Notes: generated from the sequence alone by a model not told the origin. Counted from the stretch's first letter, positions 1 through 7,747 are shown. The stretch is 8,826 nucleotides of DNA from JAAYCI01 sp047972265 (GCA_047972265.1 JBKEAM010000109.1:1-8826); one strand, 5' to 3'. Numbers and translations are program-made.

Positions 1-541
1 AGAACACTATCTCTGCGGCAGTATTTATTGGCTTGATAAAAATATATTCTGCTCCAAGTGGCACTTCGTTTGCAAAGCTTCGCGTCACTTTATAAGTTCC
101 TACCTGAAAATCGGAAAGCTTGGTGGTTTCTTTTATTCCAGTATAGTTTATCTCTTTTATATATGAAGCAATACATTTTCCGGTTGCTATCTGTATATTT
201 TTTGTAAATAAATGTTTTAGCTGTAAGCCAGACATCTTTTTTTCTGTTTTTAGCATCTCTATTACACCATACATAAGTAATGAGCCCAATGCAAGTAAAA
301 ATAGTACAATAAAAATTCTAATGCCAATACTAGTATCTTTAGATGTGATGAATGCAACCCAAAGAAATAGAGCACTAAAGCTACCAACAACCAGCGCGCC
401 AAAAATTACAGGAAGGTACATTGGAAACAAACGAGTGGCTATGTATAGTTTTAAGCGGTGTTGCATGTTCGTATCAGCATTTTGCCACACAATTCGCTTA
501 ACATCTTGTGGACGTGGGGTTATATATATTTTACTTCTAAT
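1..541 (-). CDS. Unrecognised two-helix membrane protein, partial (3' end off the left edge)
   Basis: I do not recognise this protein. The frame is open from 541 to the window edge (180 codons, no stop). It has a basic, polar N-terminus with the motif TPRPQDVKRIVW (about residues 8-19), then two hydrophobic segments at about residues 40-66 and 72-97, then a mixed-charge soluble region from about 98 on that ends EYIFIKPIN near the edge. This looks like a helical hairpin anchor with a cytosolic or surface domain. The start is the odd part. There is no in-frame ATG, GTG or TTG before a GTG at 490, yet a perfect AAGGAG lies at 551-556, 9 bases before an ATT at 541 and 6 before an ATC at 544. I chose ATT, by analogy with rare AUU starts such as infC. 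The frame is also open upstream to 610 and stays protein-like, so the true N-terminus may be longer. It follows nadE by about 60 bases on the same strand. That it is coding is fairly sure; its function is unknown. Confidence 0.65.
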   Translation of the reverse strand, partial: MRSKIYITPRPQDVKRIVWQNADTNMQHRLKLYIATRLFPMYLPVIFGALVVGSFSALFLWVAFITSKDTSIGIRIFIVLFLLALGSLLMYGVIEMLKTEKKMSGLQLKHLFTKNIQIATGKCIASYIKEINYTGIKETTKLSDFQVGTYKVTRSFANEVPLGAEYIFIKPINTAAEIVF

Positions 542-550
542 GATGAAATT

Positions 551-556
551 CTCCTT
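551..556 (-). promoter_or_regulatory. Shine-Dalgarno site AAGGAG before a non-canonical start
   Basis: Perfect minus-strand AAGGAG, 9 bases upstream of the in-frame ATT at 541. It is the main reason for placing the start of the left-edge membrane protein here rather than at the GTG at 490, which has no good ribosome site. Confidence 0.5.
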
Positions 557-603
557 AAATGGATAGGTATATAGATTTACTGCTGCCGGAGATATCTTAT
601 TTG

Positions 604-2529
604 TTAAGGATTAGGTTTTTGTGTTAGTTCTTCGACCTGAGTAAGCCATAGGGTGGCAGAAGCATCGCTGGGCATACGAAGATCCCCACGGGGGGAAAGG
701 CTTACAGAACCAACTTTTGGACCGTCCGGCAGGCAACTGCGCTTAAACTGTTGGGCAAAAAATCGTTTGTAAAAAACAAAAAGCCAATGAAGCAGTGTTT
801 TATCATCGTATTTTTCGTTAAAAGCAAGCTTTATAATTCTAAATACTTTTTTTGGTGTAAAACCCCAGCGCAGGGCATAATACAAAATAAAATCGTGAAT
901 TTCGTATGGGCCAACCAAATCTTCGGTTTTTTGGCTTATTACACCATCTTTTGCGGGTAAAAGTTCCGGACTTACCGGGGTATCCAAAATGTCGTGCAAA
1001 ACAGCTTTTGCAGCAGGATTTATAGAAGCCTCGTATGCAACAATGTAACGCACCAGCGTTTTGGGTACAGAGGCATTTACACCATACATACTCATATGGT
1101 CTCCATTATAGGTGGCCCAGCCCAAAGCAAGCTCAGATAAGTCTCCAGTGCCAATTACAAGCCCGCCACGCTGGTTTGCAATGTTCATTAGTACCATAGT
1201 GCGCATACGTGCCTGGGCGTTTTCGTACACAACATCCTGATTTTCTTCGGGATGAGAAATATCTTTCAAATGCTGCCGCACAGTTTGGCTAATATCTATT
1301 CTTTCAATATGCACACCCAATGCATTTGCCAAACGCTCGGCGTTATCCAGTGTGCGGGCTGTTGTGCCAAATGCGGGCATTGTAACCGCTACAATATCGC
1401 TTAAAGGGCGTTTTAGGGTTTTAAAGGCACGTACCATTACAAGCAGGGCCAGGGCGCTGTCTAACCCGCCAGAAAGACCTACGACAGCAGTGGTGGCTTT
1501 GGTATGCAGTAACCTTTTTGCTAAGCCTACGGATTGAATGGAAAGAATTGTTTCGCAGCGTGCATCACGCATATCATTGACGGCAGGGACAAAAGGCGTG
1601 GGGGAATAGGTTCGTTGTAAAACCGTTTGCTCTGTTTTAAGAGAAAAAGAAAGGTGCAGATAGCCAATATCGTTTATTGCCGGGTAGGTATTTAAGCGCC
1701 TTCGCTCGTAAGACAGACGCTCAAAGTCAACATCAGCGGTCGTCATTTCATCATAAAAAGGCTTTCCTTCGGCAAGCAAGTCTCCATTTTCGGCTATAAG
1801 ATTGTGTCCAGAAAAAACAATATCGGTAGTAGACTCTCCGCGGCCCGCATCGGCATATACATAAGCACTTACCAACCGTGCAGATTGCCCCGTTACCAAT
1901 TGGCGGCGATATTCGCTTTTGCCAATGGTTTCGTTACTGGCAGAGAGGTTTGCAATTAGTAGCGCGCCGGCTTGAGCATGGCGAAGGGATGGGGGAGCAG
2001 GCACCCACAAATCTTCGCATATTTCTACCGAAAAGCAAAAGCCTGGCATCTGCTCGCACGTAAACAAAATATCGGTTCCAAAGGGGATATTGCTAAAATG
2101 TTGGCTTGAAAAAATGCTGTTTTCATTTTCGGCGCTTGTAAATTGCCGCTGTTCATAAAATTCTCCATAATTTGGCAGATTGCTTTTTGGAACAAATGCC
2201 AACACTCTACCGCTACATAGTACAGCAGCGCAGTTATACAACTTACCTTTGTGACGTAAAGGCAAGCCCACAATTAAAACAAGATTTAACTTGGCAGTGG
2301 CGGTGCATATATTTAGTAAAGCCACTTCAGCTTCGTCTAAAAGCCGCTTTTGATAAAATAAATCGTTGCAGGTATAGGCGGTTATTCCCAGCTCTGGCGT
2401 GACCAGAAGTTTAACGCCTTGCTTTTGAGCTGTTTTGGCGGCACTGATAATTTGTGCAGAATTATAAACACAATCAGCAACAATTAAATCGGGTGTAAAG
2501 GCAGATACTTTTACAAATCCATCTCTCAT
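604..2529 (-). CDS. nadE: NAD+ synthetase, glutamine-hydrolysing
   Basis: Catalyses the last step of NAD+ synthesis in the cytosol: deamido-NAD+ is amidated with ATP, using ammonia released from glutamine in the same protein. The N-terminal half is a nitrilase-type glutaminase whose Glu-Lys-Cys triad is visible: E46 in TPELG, K115 in PKSNLPNYGEFYEQR, C171 in EICEDLW. The C-terminal half is the synthetase, with the ATP-pyrophosphatase loop SGGLDS at residues 353-358 and GTGDLSELALGWATYNGD further on. At 641 aa it has the normal length of the two-domain form, so it should not need external ammonia. I chose the ATG at 2529 because GCGAGG lies about 7 bases upstream. An in-frame ATG at 2550 would add seven residues but has no ribosome site. 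It lies 56 bases downstream of the membrane GGDEF gene. Identification is firm. Confidence 0.95.
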   Translation of the reverse strand: MRDGFVKVSAFTPDLIVADCVYNSAQIISAAKTAQKQGVKLLVTPELGITAYTCNDLFYQKRLLDEAEVALLNICTATAKLNLVLIVGLPLRHKGKLYNCAAVLCSGRVLAFVPKSNLPNYGEFYEQRQFTSAENENSIFSSQHFSNIPFGTDILFTCEQMPGFCFSVEICEDLWVPAPPSLRHAQAGALLIANLSASNETIGKSEYRRQLVTGQSARLVSAYVYADAGRGESTTDIVFSGHNLIAENGDLLAEGKPFYDEMTTADVDFERLSYERRRLNTYPAINDIGYLHLSFSLKTEQTVLQRTYSPTPFVPAVNDMRDARCETILSIQSVGLAKRLLHTKATTAVVGLSGGLDSALALLVMVRAFKTLKRPLSDIVAVTMPAFGTTARTLDNAERLANALGVHIERIDISQTVRQHLKDISHPEENQDVVYENAQARMRTMVLMNIANQRGGLVIGTGDLSELALGWATYNGDHMSMYGVNASVPKTLVRYIVAYEASINPAAKAVLHDILDTPVSPELLPAKDGVISQKTEDLVGPYEIHDFILYYALRWGFTPKKVFRIIKLAFNEKYDDKTLLHWLFVFYKRFFAQQFKRSCLPDGPKVGSVSLSPRGDLRMPSDASATLWLTQVEELTQKPNP

Positions 2530-2585
2530 TGTTTTGCCTCGCTTTTTCATATGTTTTCATGTTTTTTCTATCAAAATACAGGAAA

Positions 2586-3745
2586 TTAATCTGTTTTGGC
2601 AACCTCAATACGGTTACGACCCTTTGATTTTGCAATATAAAGGGCCTCATCTCCTGTTTTATAAAGAAGATCGGCAGTGGTGGTTTCTGTAGGGATAACC
2701 GTTACTACACCAATGCTTACAGTGTAATGGATATCATTTACCACCGATTTTTCGATTGAGGATTTGAGACGCTCGGCAATAATCACGGCTTCGGTGCCTG
2801 ATGTGCCGGGCAGCAGTACGGTAAATTCTTCTCCGCCAATTCTGCCAAATATATCTTCCTGCCGCAGCTGTGCACTTATGGTAGCAGCAAAATCTTTAAG
2901 GACAATATCGCCCACAAAATGCCCATGCTGGTCGTTAATCTTTTTGAAATGGTCTAAATCCATGATTAAAAACGAAATGGGTTTTTGCCGTTTGGTAAAT
3001 AAAGCAATGTTATCTCTTGTATAGGCCAAAAATGTTCTGCGGTTAAATATTCCTGTTAAATCGTCATAGGTGGCGGCGTTTGCAATACTTTCATCGGTTT
3101 TTTCTTTTGACATTAGTATAATGACCATATTGCCCACAAGCATTGTCATATATAAGGTGATAAAAAACGGAAAATTGTTAAGGCTGCCGGTCATAAAGTT
3201 CATGCTTTCTCTAAGATAAAGCCCACGGTACAGGTTGTAAATGTGTGGAATAAAACCAATAACGTAGATGCAGGCAATCACTTTTTGCAGAATAGAAGAT
3301 TTTTTTTCTAGCAGTAGTACTTTGGTGGGGTATAGCCAAAGTATTATGATGATGGCAGATAGGGTAGAAATGCGAATATTTTCGATTGGTAATAGAATAG
3401 AGACTAAATTGATGATTATTAGGCTTGCGGCGGTAAAGATAAAGTGAAACCGCCGAGCAATTTGTGGGTAGCTGTCTTTTTTAAAAGTAAAAACGCTCGT
3501 ATTTGAAGGCTGGTGGAAATGATTAAAAATGAGTTGCCAACAAGAATAGAGGCCATATCGTTTATATTGCCCCGCAGGCCAATTAAAATCCACGCCATCA
3601 TATCAAAAAGCCGGGATAAAAGAAAAATATGAATTACGGTATCGTCTTTATTCTGCAATTTATACGCAAGGCCTAAAATAGCCGAAAAAACATGCCCTAT
3701 AATAAGTACGATAATGCCGGTAGAAATGTCAATGCTGAAACCCAT
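2586..3745 (-). CDS. Membrane-bound diguanylate cyclase (GGDEF), split by a -1 frameshift
   Basis: Predicted to make cyclic di-GMP from two GTP. The gene lies in two overlapping minus-strand frames. Frame A (3745-3419) gives a hydrophobic N-terminus, then runs into unrelated sequence and stops. Frame B (stop at 2586) gives the rest. They join without loss at an A6 run at 3477-3482: ...RAFLLL in frame A continues as KKDSYPQIARR in frame B. The joined protein would be about 386 aa with six or seven membrane helices in residues 1-212, then a GGDEF domain starting at YDDLTGIFNRR. The active-site motif GGEEF is at about 304-308, and the inhibitory site RQED (RxxD) lies five residues before it. Frame B's own ATG at 3593 gives a polar N-terminus where frame A is membrane-like, so it is probably not the native start. 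The ATG at 3745 has only a distant AAAGG (about 15 bases). This may be a disabled gene, a homopolymer sequence error, or recoding. Confidence 0.8.
3428..3455 (-). other. GC-rich hairpin downstream of the slippery site
   Basis: Minus-strand arms CGGCGGT (3455-3449) and ACCGCCG (3434-3428) pair perfectly over 7 bp around a 14-base loop, starting about 20 bases after the A AAA AAG heptamer. Known frameshift-stimulating stem-loops usually sit closer (about 5-9 bases), so this is weak support for programmed frameshifting and may be chance. Confidence 0.3.
3476..3482 (-). other. Slippery heptamer A AAA AAG at the frame junction
   Basis: On the minus strand the upstream frame reads TTA AAA AAG ACA. 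This is the heptamer A AAA AAG in the same phase as the E. coli dnaX slippery site. A one-base backward slip would read AAA AAA GAC AGC, which is exactly the frame encoding the rest of the GGDEF protein. No strong internal Shine-Dalgarno stimulator is seen just upstream. Loss of one A from an original A7 run, in the cell or in sequencing, explains the data equally well. Confidence 0.5.
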
Positions 3746-3815
3746 GTATGCAAGCAGCCGCCTTTCAAAATAATCGTTGCCGATTGGTTTGCCGAAATTT
3801 AAAACAATAGCTTAT

Positions 3816-4100
3816 TTATGGTGTGGGTAAAAGATAATTATTGTTGCTATTGGCGGGCTCTACCGTTCTGATTTCGAAAGATTTACAACCCGAGGAAATA
3901 AAAGGATCTGATTTAGCAATATTGGTTGCCTGGTCTAAATCTTTGGCTGTAAAAAGAACCATACCGCCGGGGTAATCTGCAAATGGGCCGCAAAATATAA
4001 GCTGCCCTTGCGCTTTAAGGGTTTTTAAGTGTTCTACATGAGCGGTAACAAGCTCTTGGCTTAAAGGTTTTATATTGTTCATTAAATACAGATATGTCAT
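3816..4100 (-). CDS. YciI-like family protein
   Basis: Small soluble protein of about 94 aa resembling the YciI/YCII family, which adopts a ferredoxin-like fold related to dimeric alpha-beta barrels. Cellular roles of the family are mostly unknown; some members act in ring-cleavage chemistry. Visible family features are HVEHLKTLKAQGQL (about residues 21-34, with a His at the position often proposed as catalytic), GPFADYPGGMVLF (38-50) and the SDPF motif (64-67) followed by a Gly. I chose the ATG at 4100 because family members start just before the first strand (here MTYLYLMNN). A GAGG sits 12 bases upstream, which is rather far. A TTG at 4118 would add six residues. It lies between two GGDEF genes, 33 bases after the upstream one, which hints at but does not show a link to signalling. 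Confidence 0.7.
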   Translation of the reverse strand: MTYLYLMNNIKPLSQELVTAHVEHLKTLKAQGQLIFCGPFADYPGGMVLFTAKDLDQATNIAKSDPFISSGCKSFEIRTVEPANSNNNYLLPTP

Positions 4101-4133
4101 TAATATAACCGACCTCAACTTTAGCAGATTAAG

Positions 4134-4850
4134 TTAAACAGCCTTTAGGCCTTTTCGTGCTTTTTTCTCTTCGTACATCAGCTGGTCTGCTTTTTCAATT
4201 AAAGCTTCCAGTTCGTTTCCGTCTTGGGGAAAAACAGAATAGCCAGCACTTACTTTTAACTCTACGCTATGTTCTTCAAATGTAAAAGACCTTGCAATTG
4301 CGGCATAAATTCTTTCAATCCACACAGAAAGTTTGCCGCAATCTTCTTCATTAAAAACAATAACTCCAAATTCATCTCCGCCAAGACGGGAAACGGTATC
4401 TGACTCGCGCAGCGAATTTTTAATCCTCAATGCTACTTCTTTTATGGCAGCATCTCCAGTTCGATGCCCATAGCCATCATTTATTTGTTTTAAGCCATCC
4501 ATATCCAACATTATAATAGCAAAATTTTCGTTTTTTCGTTTCGCCTGTGATAATCTCTGCCTTAAACGATCGTAAAACAGGGAGCGATTTGATATTCCTG
4601 TAAGAAAATCGTGAGTTGCCTTATAAAAAACTTCATTTTTTTCGTTTTTTAAGGCACTAAACATTGCGGCATCTATAAGCTCTGAAATAAGGCTGAGCAA
4701 CTGGATTGTTTCATCTGCGTGGGCAATTGTTTGCGCGCGTTGTACTACCAAGTTCATAATGCTACCAAGATCCATGCCTTGCTGAACTACTTCAGTTTGT
4801 AATTCGATAATTTCTATTAATTTTTTGTGGCTTATATTGTTTGGCGTCAA
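4134..4850 (-). CDS. Diguanylate cyclase (GGDEF) with a remnant GAF domain
   Basis: Predicted soluble c-di-GMP synthase of about 238 aa. The C-terminal 160 residues are a complete GGDEF domain: THDFLTGISNR entry motif, LDMDGLKQINDGYGHRTGD metal/nucleotide region, inhibitory RESD (148-151) five residues before GGDEF (157-161), and the closing KADQLMYEEKK. All catalytic motifs look intact. The N-terminus reads like the first helix of a GAF domain (ELQTEVVQQGMDLGSIMNLVVQ) joined directly to the usual last GAF helix (LLSLISELIDAAMF), with the ligand-binding core of roughly 100 or more residues absent. The start is a TTG at 4850, chosen because AAGGA (4860-4864) is 9 bases upstream; a TTG at 4859 abuts that site. 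It lies 44 bases after rlmD and is probably co-transcribed. What it senses, if anything, is unclear. Confidence 0.85.
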   Translation of the reverse strand: MTPNNISHKKLIEIIELQTEVVQQGMDLGSIMNLVVQRAQTIAHADETIQLLSLISELIDAAMFSALKNEKNEVFYKATHDFLTGISNRSLFYDRLRQRLSQAKRKNENFAIIMLDMDGLKQINDGYGHRTGDAAIKEVALRIKNSLRESDTVSRLGGDEFGVIVFNEEDCGKLSVWIERIYAAIARSFTFEEHSVELKVSAGYSVFPQDGNELEALIEKADQLMYEEKKARKGLKAV

Positions 4851-4894
4851 AAGGTACAATCCTTCCCAGTGGTTGCCATTATTGGTAGTACTAT

Positions 4895-6253
4895 TTATGA
4901 TTTTTTTAGCTCAACTACGCACTCAACGTGGTTTGTGCGTGGAAACATATCAACAGGCTGTACTTGGTGCGCGGTATACCCACCGGCTGCAAGTTTTGCA
5001 ACATCCCTTGCCATGGTGGCAGGGTTACAGCTAACCATAACGATTTTTTTGGGGTTCATGCGAAGAATAGCTTCTAAGGTTGCATCATCACAGCCTTTAC
5101 GGGGTGGGTCTACAGTTATAATGTCGGGACGCAAACCCTCTGCTTCTAGTTGGGCGGCGGCTTTGCCTGCATCTGCCAGTATAAACCTTGTGTTGGATAG
5201 ACCCATTTGTGCAGCGCTTTTTTTTGCGGCCTCTACCGCGGAGGGAACAATCTCTACCCCAATTAAAGATTTGCATTGGGCAGCCATAGATAGGCCGATA
5301 ACGCCAGCACCACAGTATAGGTCTAAAATAATATCTTCTCTTTTAGGGGCGGCATACTCTTTGGCCACGGCAAACAGCCGTTCGGCCCCGGTGGTATTAA
5401 CCTGAGAAAAGGAATGGGGAGCAAGATGAAGGGGAACATTGCATAAATAATCTTGAATGGTACCATTGCCATACAACGGGATATTTTTGTCTCCTAAAAT
5501 CACATTGGTGTTGTGCGGGTTTACATTTAATACAACTGTGGTAATAACGGGGAACGAAGCACAAAGAGAGGATACAAGCTTATCTAAATTGGGCACTAGA
5601 CCGGACGATGAAACAATACAGAGCATGATTTCTTGTGTATAGTGGCCTATTCTAAAGTAAAGGTGGCGTATGTTTCCCGTTTGAGAAACTTCATCATAAG
5701 CCGGTATGTTATTTTTTTGCAAAAGTGTAATGGTTTGCTGTGCAATTTGGTTGATAATTTGGGGCTGCAAAAGGCAATCCTCGCAATAAACAACACGATG
5801 GCTTCTTTTGGCATAAAACCCATATTCGATATTGCCATTTTTGCCGGCCCTAACGGGATATTGCACTTTATTGCGGTAGCGCTGTACCGATGGGGAAGGA
5901 AGAATGGGCAAAACATCAATATCCAAATGGCCAATTCTTTGCAGGGCATCCTGAACAAATTGCTGTTTGGCGGTAAGTTCTGCCTGGTAGCTTAGATGCC
6001 TAAAGCAGCATCCGCCACATATTTCTCCAATGGGGCAATCTTGCGCTATTCGATCATCACCGGGGCTAACAATGCTTTCAATCTTTCCATAACAAAATTG
6101 CTTGCCGTCTTTTACAATTTTAATTTCTAGCATATCGCCAACGGCGGCCCCAGGCACAAAAATAACTTTTCCTTCATATCGGGCTACGCCGTTTCCCTCA
6201 TTGGTAATAGCAGTAATTTCTGCTGTTACTGTCTGATTTTTTGACAGTGGCAC
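4895..6253 (-). CDS. rlmD: 23S rRNA (uracil-5-)-methyltransferase, TrmA/RlmD family
   Basis: SAM-dependent enzyme of the RNA m5U methyltransferase family, 452 aa, expected to methylate C5 of a uracil in 23S rRNA. Order of parts: N-terminal TRAM RNA-binding domain (about 1-60, with GNGVAR and VPGAAVGD); an iron-sulphur cluster site at C73, C79 and C82 (C-x5-C-x2-C as in RlmD), with C160 as likely fourth ligand; a central domain; SFSQVN at 281-286; the SAM site DLYCGAGVIGL at 311-321; DPPRKG at 382-387; the catalytic Cys C409 in VSCNPAT; and the general-base Glu E444 in NHVEC. The start is GTG at 6253 with GGAG 7 bases upstream. Firmicute relatives often act at two sites (RlmCD), so U1939 alone, U747 alone or both are possible. 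It is the first gene of the minus-strand cluster, behind an extended -10 promoter. Confidence 0.9.
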   Translation of the reverse strand: MPLSKNQTVTAEITAITNEGNGVARYEGKVIFVPGAAVGDMLEIKIVKDGKQFCYGKIESIVSPGDDRIAQDCPIGEICGGCCFRHLSYQAELTAKQQFVQDALQRIGHLDIDVLPILPSPSVQRYRNKVQYPVRAGKNGNIEYGFYAKRSHRVVYCEDCLLQPQIINQIAQQTITLLQKNNIPAYDEVSQTGNIRHLYFRIGHYTQEIMLCIVSSSGLVPNLDKLVSSLCASFPVITTVVLNVNPHNTNVILGDKNIPLYGNGTIQDYLCNVPLHLAPHSFSQVNTTGAERLFAVAKEYAAPKREDIILDLYCGAGVIGLSMAAQCKSLIGVEIVPSAVEAAKKSAAQMGLSNTRFILADAGKAAAQLEAEGLRPDIITVDPPRKGCDDATLEAILRMNPKKIVMVSCNPATMARDVAKLAAGGYTAHQVQPVDMFPRTNHVECVVELKKS

Positions 6254-6286
6254 AATATCACTCCAAACGCTGTTTTATCGCTATTA

Positions 6287-6315
6287 AGTATAGCATTACA
6301 GGCCCTAAAAATCCA
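6287..6315 (-). promoter_or_regulatory. Putative promoter for rlmD (extended -10)
   Basis: On the minus strand TATACT (6292-6287) is preceded by TGC, forming an extended -10, with a weak -35 TGGATT (6315-6310) 17 bases upstream. Transcription would start near 6280, leaving a leader of about 27 bases before the GTG at 6253. It may drive the whole minus-strand series. Confidence 0.5.
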
Positions 6316-6333
6316 TTTTACTTTTAAACGTAG

Positions 6334-6350
6334 TATTGTATGATACAATA
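6334..6350. promoter_or_regulatory. 17-bp palindrome, likely operator upstream of galK
   Basis: TATTGTAT and ATACAATA are perfect inverted 8-base arms around a central G. The site sits in the divergent rlmD/galK region, just upstream of the galK -10 candidate, where a repressor would block RNA polymerase. The TTGTAT...ATACAA form resembles GntR-family operators, but the regulator is not in the window and the family assignment is a guess. Confidence 0.5.
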
Positions 6351-6361
6351 TAGAATATGCG

Positions 6362-6367
6362 TATAAT
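6362..6367 (+). promoter_or_regulatory. Candidate -10 box for galK (TATAAT)
   Basis: A consensus TATAAT lies 17 bases before the galK ATG. Its best -35-like hexamer, TTGTAT at 6336-6341, is 20 bases away and inside the palindrome. The start point would fall near the ribosome site, giving a very short leader, so TACAAT (6344-6349) or TAGAAT (6351-6356) could be the real -10. Confidence 0.35.
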
Positions 6368-6384
6368 ACCAAGGGGGATTTTCC

Positions 6385-7680
6385 ATGGCAAACGCTTCTT
6401 CGTTATATCAGGGTTTTTTGGCAAAGAAATATGATGATATTTTGGTTTCTTTTTATGGTAGCGATAATGTCCAATTGGAGTATCAGCGCCAGCGGTATGC
6501 TGATGCTTTGGCCAACTTTACCGGTTTATTTGGTGCAGAAAGAGAGGTGCGCATTTACTCGGCACCTGGGCGCACCGAAATATGTGGCAACCATACCGAT
6601 CATAACCATGGCGTGGTACTTGCGGCAGCGGTGAATGCCGATGTAATTGCAGTGATTTCGGCCAGAGATGATATGCGGATAAGGGTACAATCTATGGGCT
6701 TTATGTATATGGATGATATAAAGCTGGATGTACTGACACCGCAGAAAAATGAAACGGGTAAATCGTCTTCTTTAATAAGGGGGGTTGCCTCTGCTTTTGT
6801 AGAGCGTGGCGGAAAAGCAGGCGGATTTGATGCTTTTACGGCCTCCAATGTGCCTGCCGGCAGTGGTTTATCCAGCTCTGCGGCGTTTGAGGTTTGTTTG
6901 GCCGGCATTATAAACCATGAATACAATGATGGGGCGTTTTCGGCCATAGAGCTTGCATTGATTGGGCAGCGAGCCGAAAACTGGCATTTTGGCAAACCTT
7001 CTGGTTTGATGGACCAAACGGCTTGTGCGGTTGGCGGTGCCATGACAATTGATTTTAAAGACCCTTCGGCGCCAATTGTTAAGGCACTTGATTTTTCGGA
7101 AGAAAAGCACGGGTATGCAATGGCAATTACTTCTACAGGTGGCAGCCATGCCGGGTTAACCGCAGAATATGCCCAAATACGTACAGATATGCAAAATATA
7201 GCTGCTGTATTTGGGCAGGATGTGCTGCGTGATATGCCGTTTGAAGATGTATTGCAAAAAATACCGGATTTGCGTGAGCGATTTGGAGACAGAGCCGTTT
7301 TGCGGGCAATTCACTTTTACAAAGAGTGCCAGCGTGTAGAAGCAATGGCAGATGCCATCAAAAAAGATAACTTTGAGGCTTTTTTGCGCCTAATTACCGA
7401 AGCAGGGCATTCTTCTTTTGAGTATAACCAAAATGCATATGTTGCATCCGATATAAACCACCAGGGAATGCCAGTGGCGTTGGCACTTTCTCAAAACTTA
7501 CTGCAAGACAAGGGCGCTTGGCGGTTGCAAGGTGGGGGATTTGCAGGTACAATACAGGCATTTGTACCTCAAAACATAGTTGAAGAATATAAAGAAATGA
7601 TGGAATCTGTTTTTGGAATGGGTGCATGCATAATACTGCACATTAGGCCGCAGGGGTTTGCACAGCTGCCCTTGGGCTAG
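6385..7680 (+). CDS. galK: Galactokinase (GHMP kinase family)
   Basis: Phosphorylates alpha-D-galactose to galactose 1-phosphate with ATP, the entry step of the Leloir pathway, in the cytosol. Motifs in order: the galactokinase signature PGRTEICGNHTDHNHG (61-76; most family members have GEHTDYN here), the GHMP ATP loop VPAGSGLSSSAA (156-167), GKPSGLMDQ with the likely catalytic D210, and the third GHMP motif QGGGFAGT (382-389). At 431 aa it is somewhat longer than the usual 380-400 aa, with extra length at the N-terminus before the signature. The ATG at 6385 follows AGGGGG (6372-6377) by 7 bases. No galT or galE is adjacent, so other Leloir genes must lie elsewhere. A related sugar kinase of the GalK subfamily cannot be excluded. 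The palindrome just upstream suggests repressor control. Confidence 0.88.
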   Translation: MANASSLYQGFLAKKYDDILVSFYGSDNVQLEYQRQRYADALANFTGLFGAEREVRIYSAPGRTEICGNHTDHNHGVVLAAAVNADVIAVISARDDMRIRVQSMGFMYMDDIKLDVLTPQKNETGKSSSLIRGVASAFVERGGKAGGFDAFTASNVPAGSGLSSSAAFEVCLAGIINHEYNDGAFSAIELALIGQRAENWHFGKPSGLMDQTACAVGGAMTIDFKDPSAPIVKALDFSEEKHGYAMAITSTGGSHAGLTAEYAQIRTDMQNIAAVFGQDVLRDMPFEDVLQKIPDLRERFGDRAVLRAIHFYKECQRVEAMADAIKKDNFEAFLRLITEAGHSSFEYNQNAYVASDINHQGMPVALALSQNLLQDKGAWRLQGGGFAGTIQAFVPQNIVEEYKEMMESVFGMGACIILHIRPQGFAQLPLG

Positions 7681-7718
7681 CAAAGTGTGTAATTATAATG
7701 AAAAATGCATGGTTTTGC

Positions 7719-7747
7719 TTGCAACTTATGATTCTATTCGATATAAT
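7719..7747 (+). promoter_or_regulatory. Strong sigma-A-type promoter for yajC-scfA-scfB
   Basis: TTGCAA (7719-7724) and a perfect TATAAT (7742-7747) are separated by exactly 17 bases. Transcription should start near 7754, about 29 bases before the yajC ATG. No other promoter is apparent before scfA or scfB, so this one probably serves all three genes. Confidence 0.7.

Noticed and set aside
321..566. Plus-strand open frame of 81 codons near the left edge
   Set aside because: It overlaps the minus-strand membrane-protein frame, which has a ribosome site, clear helices and plausible composition. The plus frame has no recognisable features.
2546..2574. Minus-strand TTGATA, 17 bases, TATGAA before nadE as a promoter
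   Set aside because: The -10 matches only four of six bases and the start point would fall inside the nadE ribosome site. The spacing may be chance in an A-rich stretch.
3746..3811. Protein-like in-frame sequence upstream of the membrane GGDEF start (GKPIGNDYFERRLLAY)
   Set aside because: It is open and reads naturally into the ATG at 3745, but has no ATG, GTG or TTG start. The ATG at 3745 already begins just before the first membrane helix.
5633..5995. Overlapping frames on both strands inside rlmD (plus 5633-5995 and minus 5647-5958)
   Set aside because: Both lie within the rlmD coding region, carry no domain or ribosome site, and are explained as shadows of its codon structure.
7681..7718. 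Possible terminator after galK
   Set aside because: No stem of more than a few base pairs and no T-run was found. galK transcripts may read into yajC.
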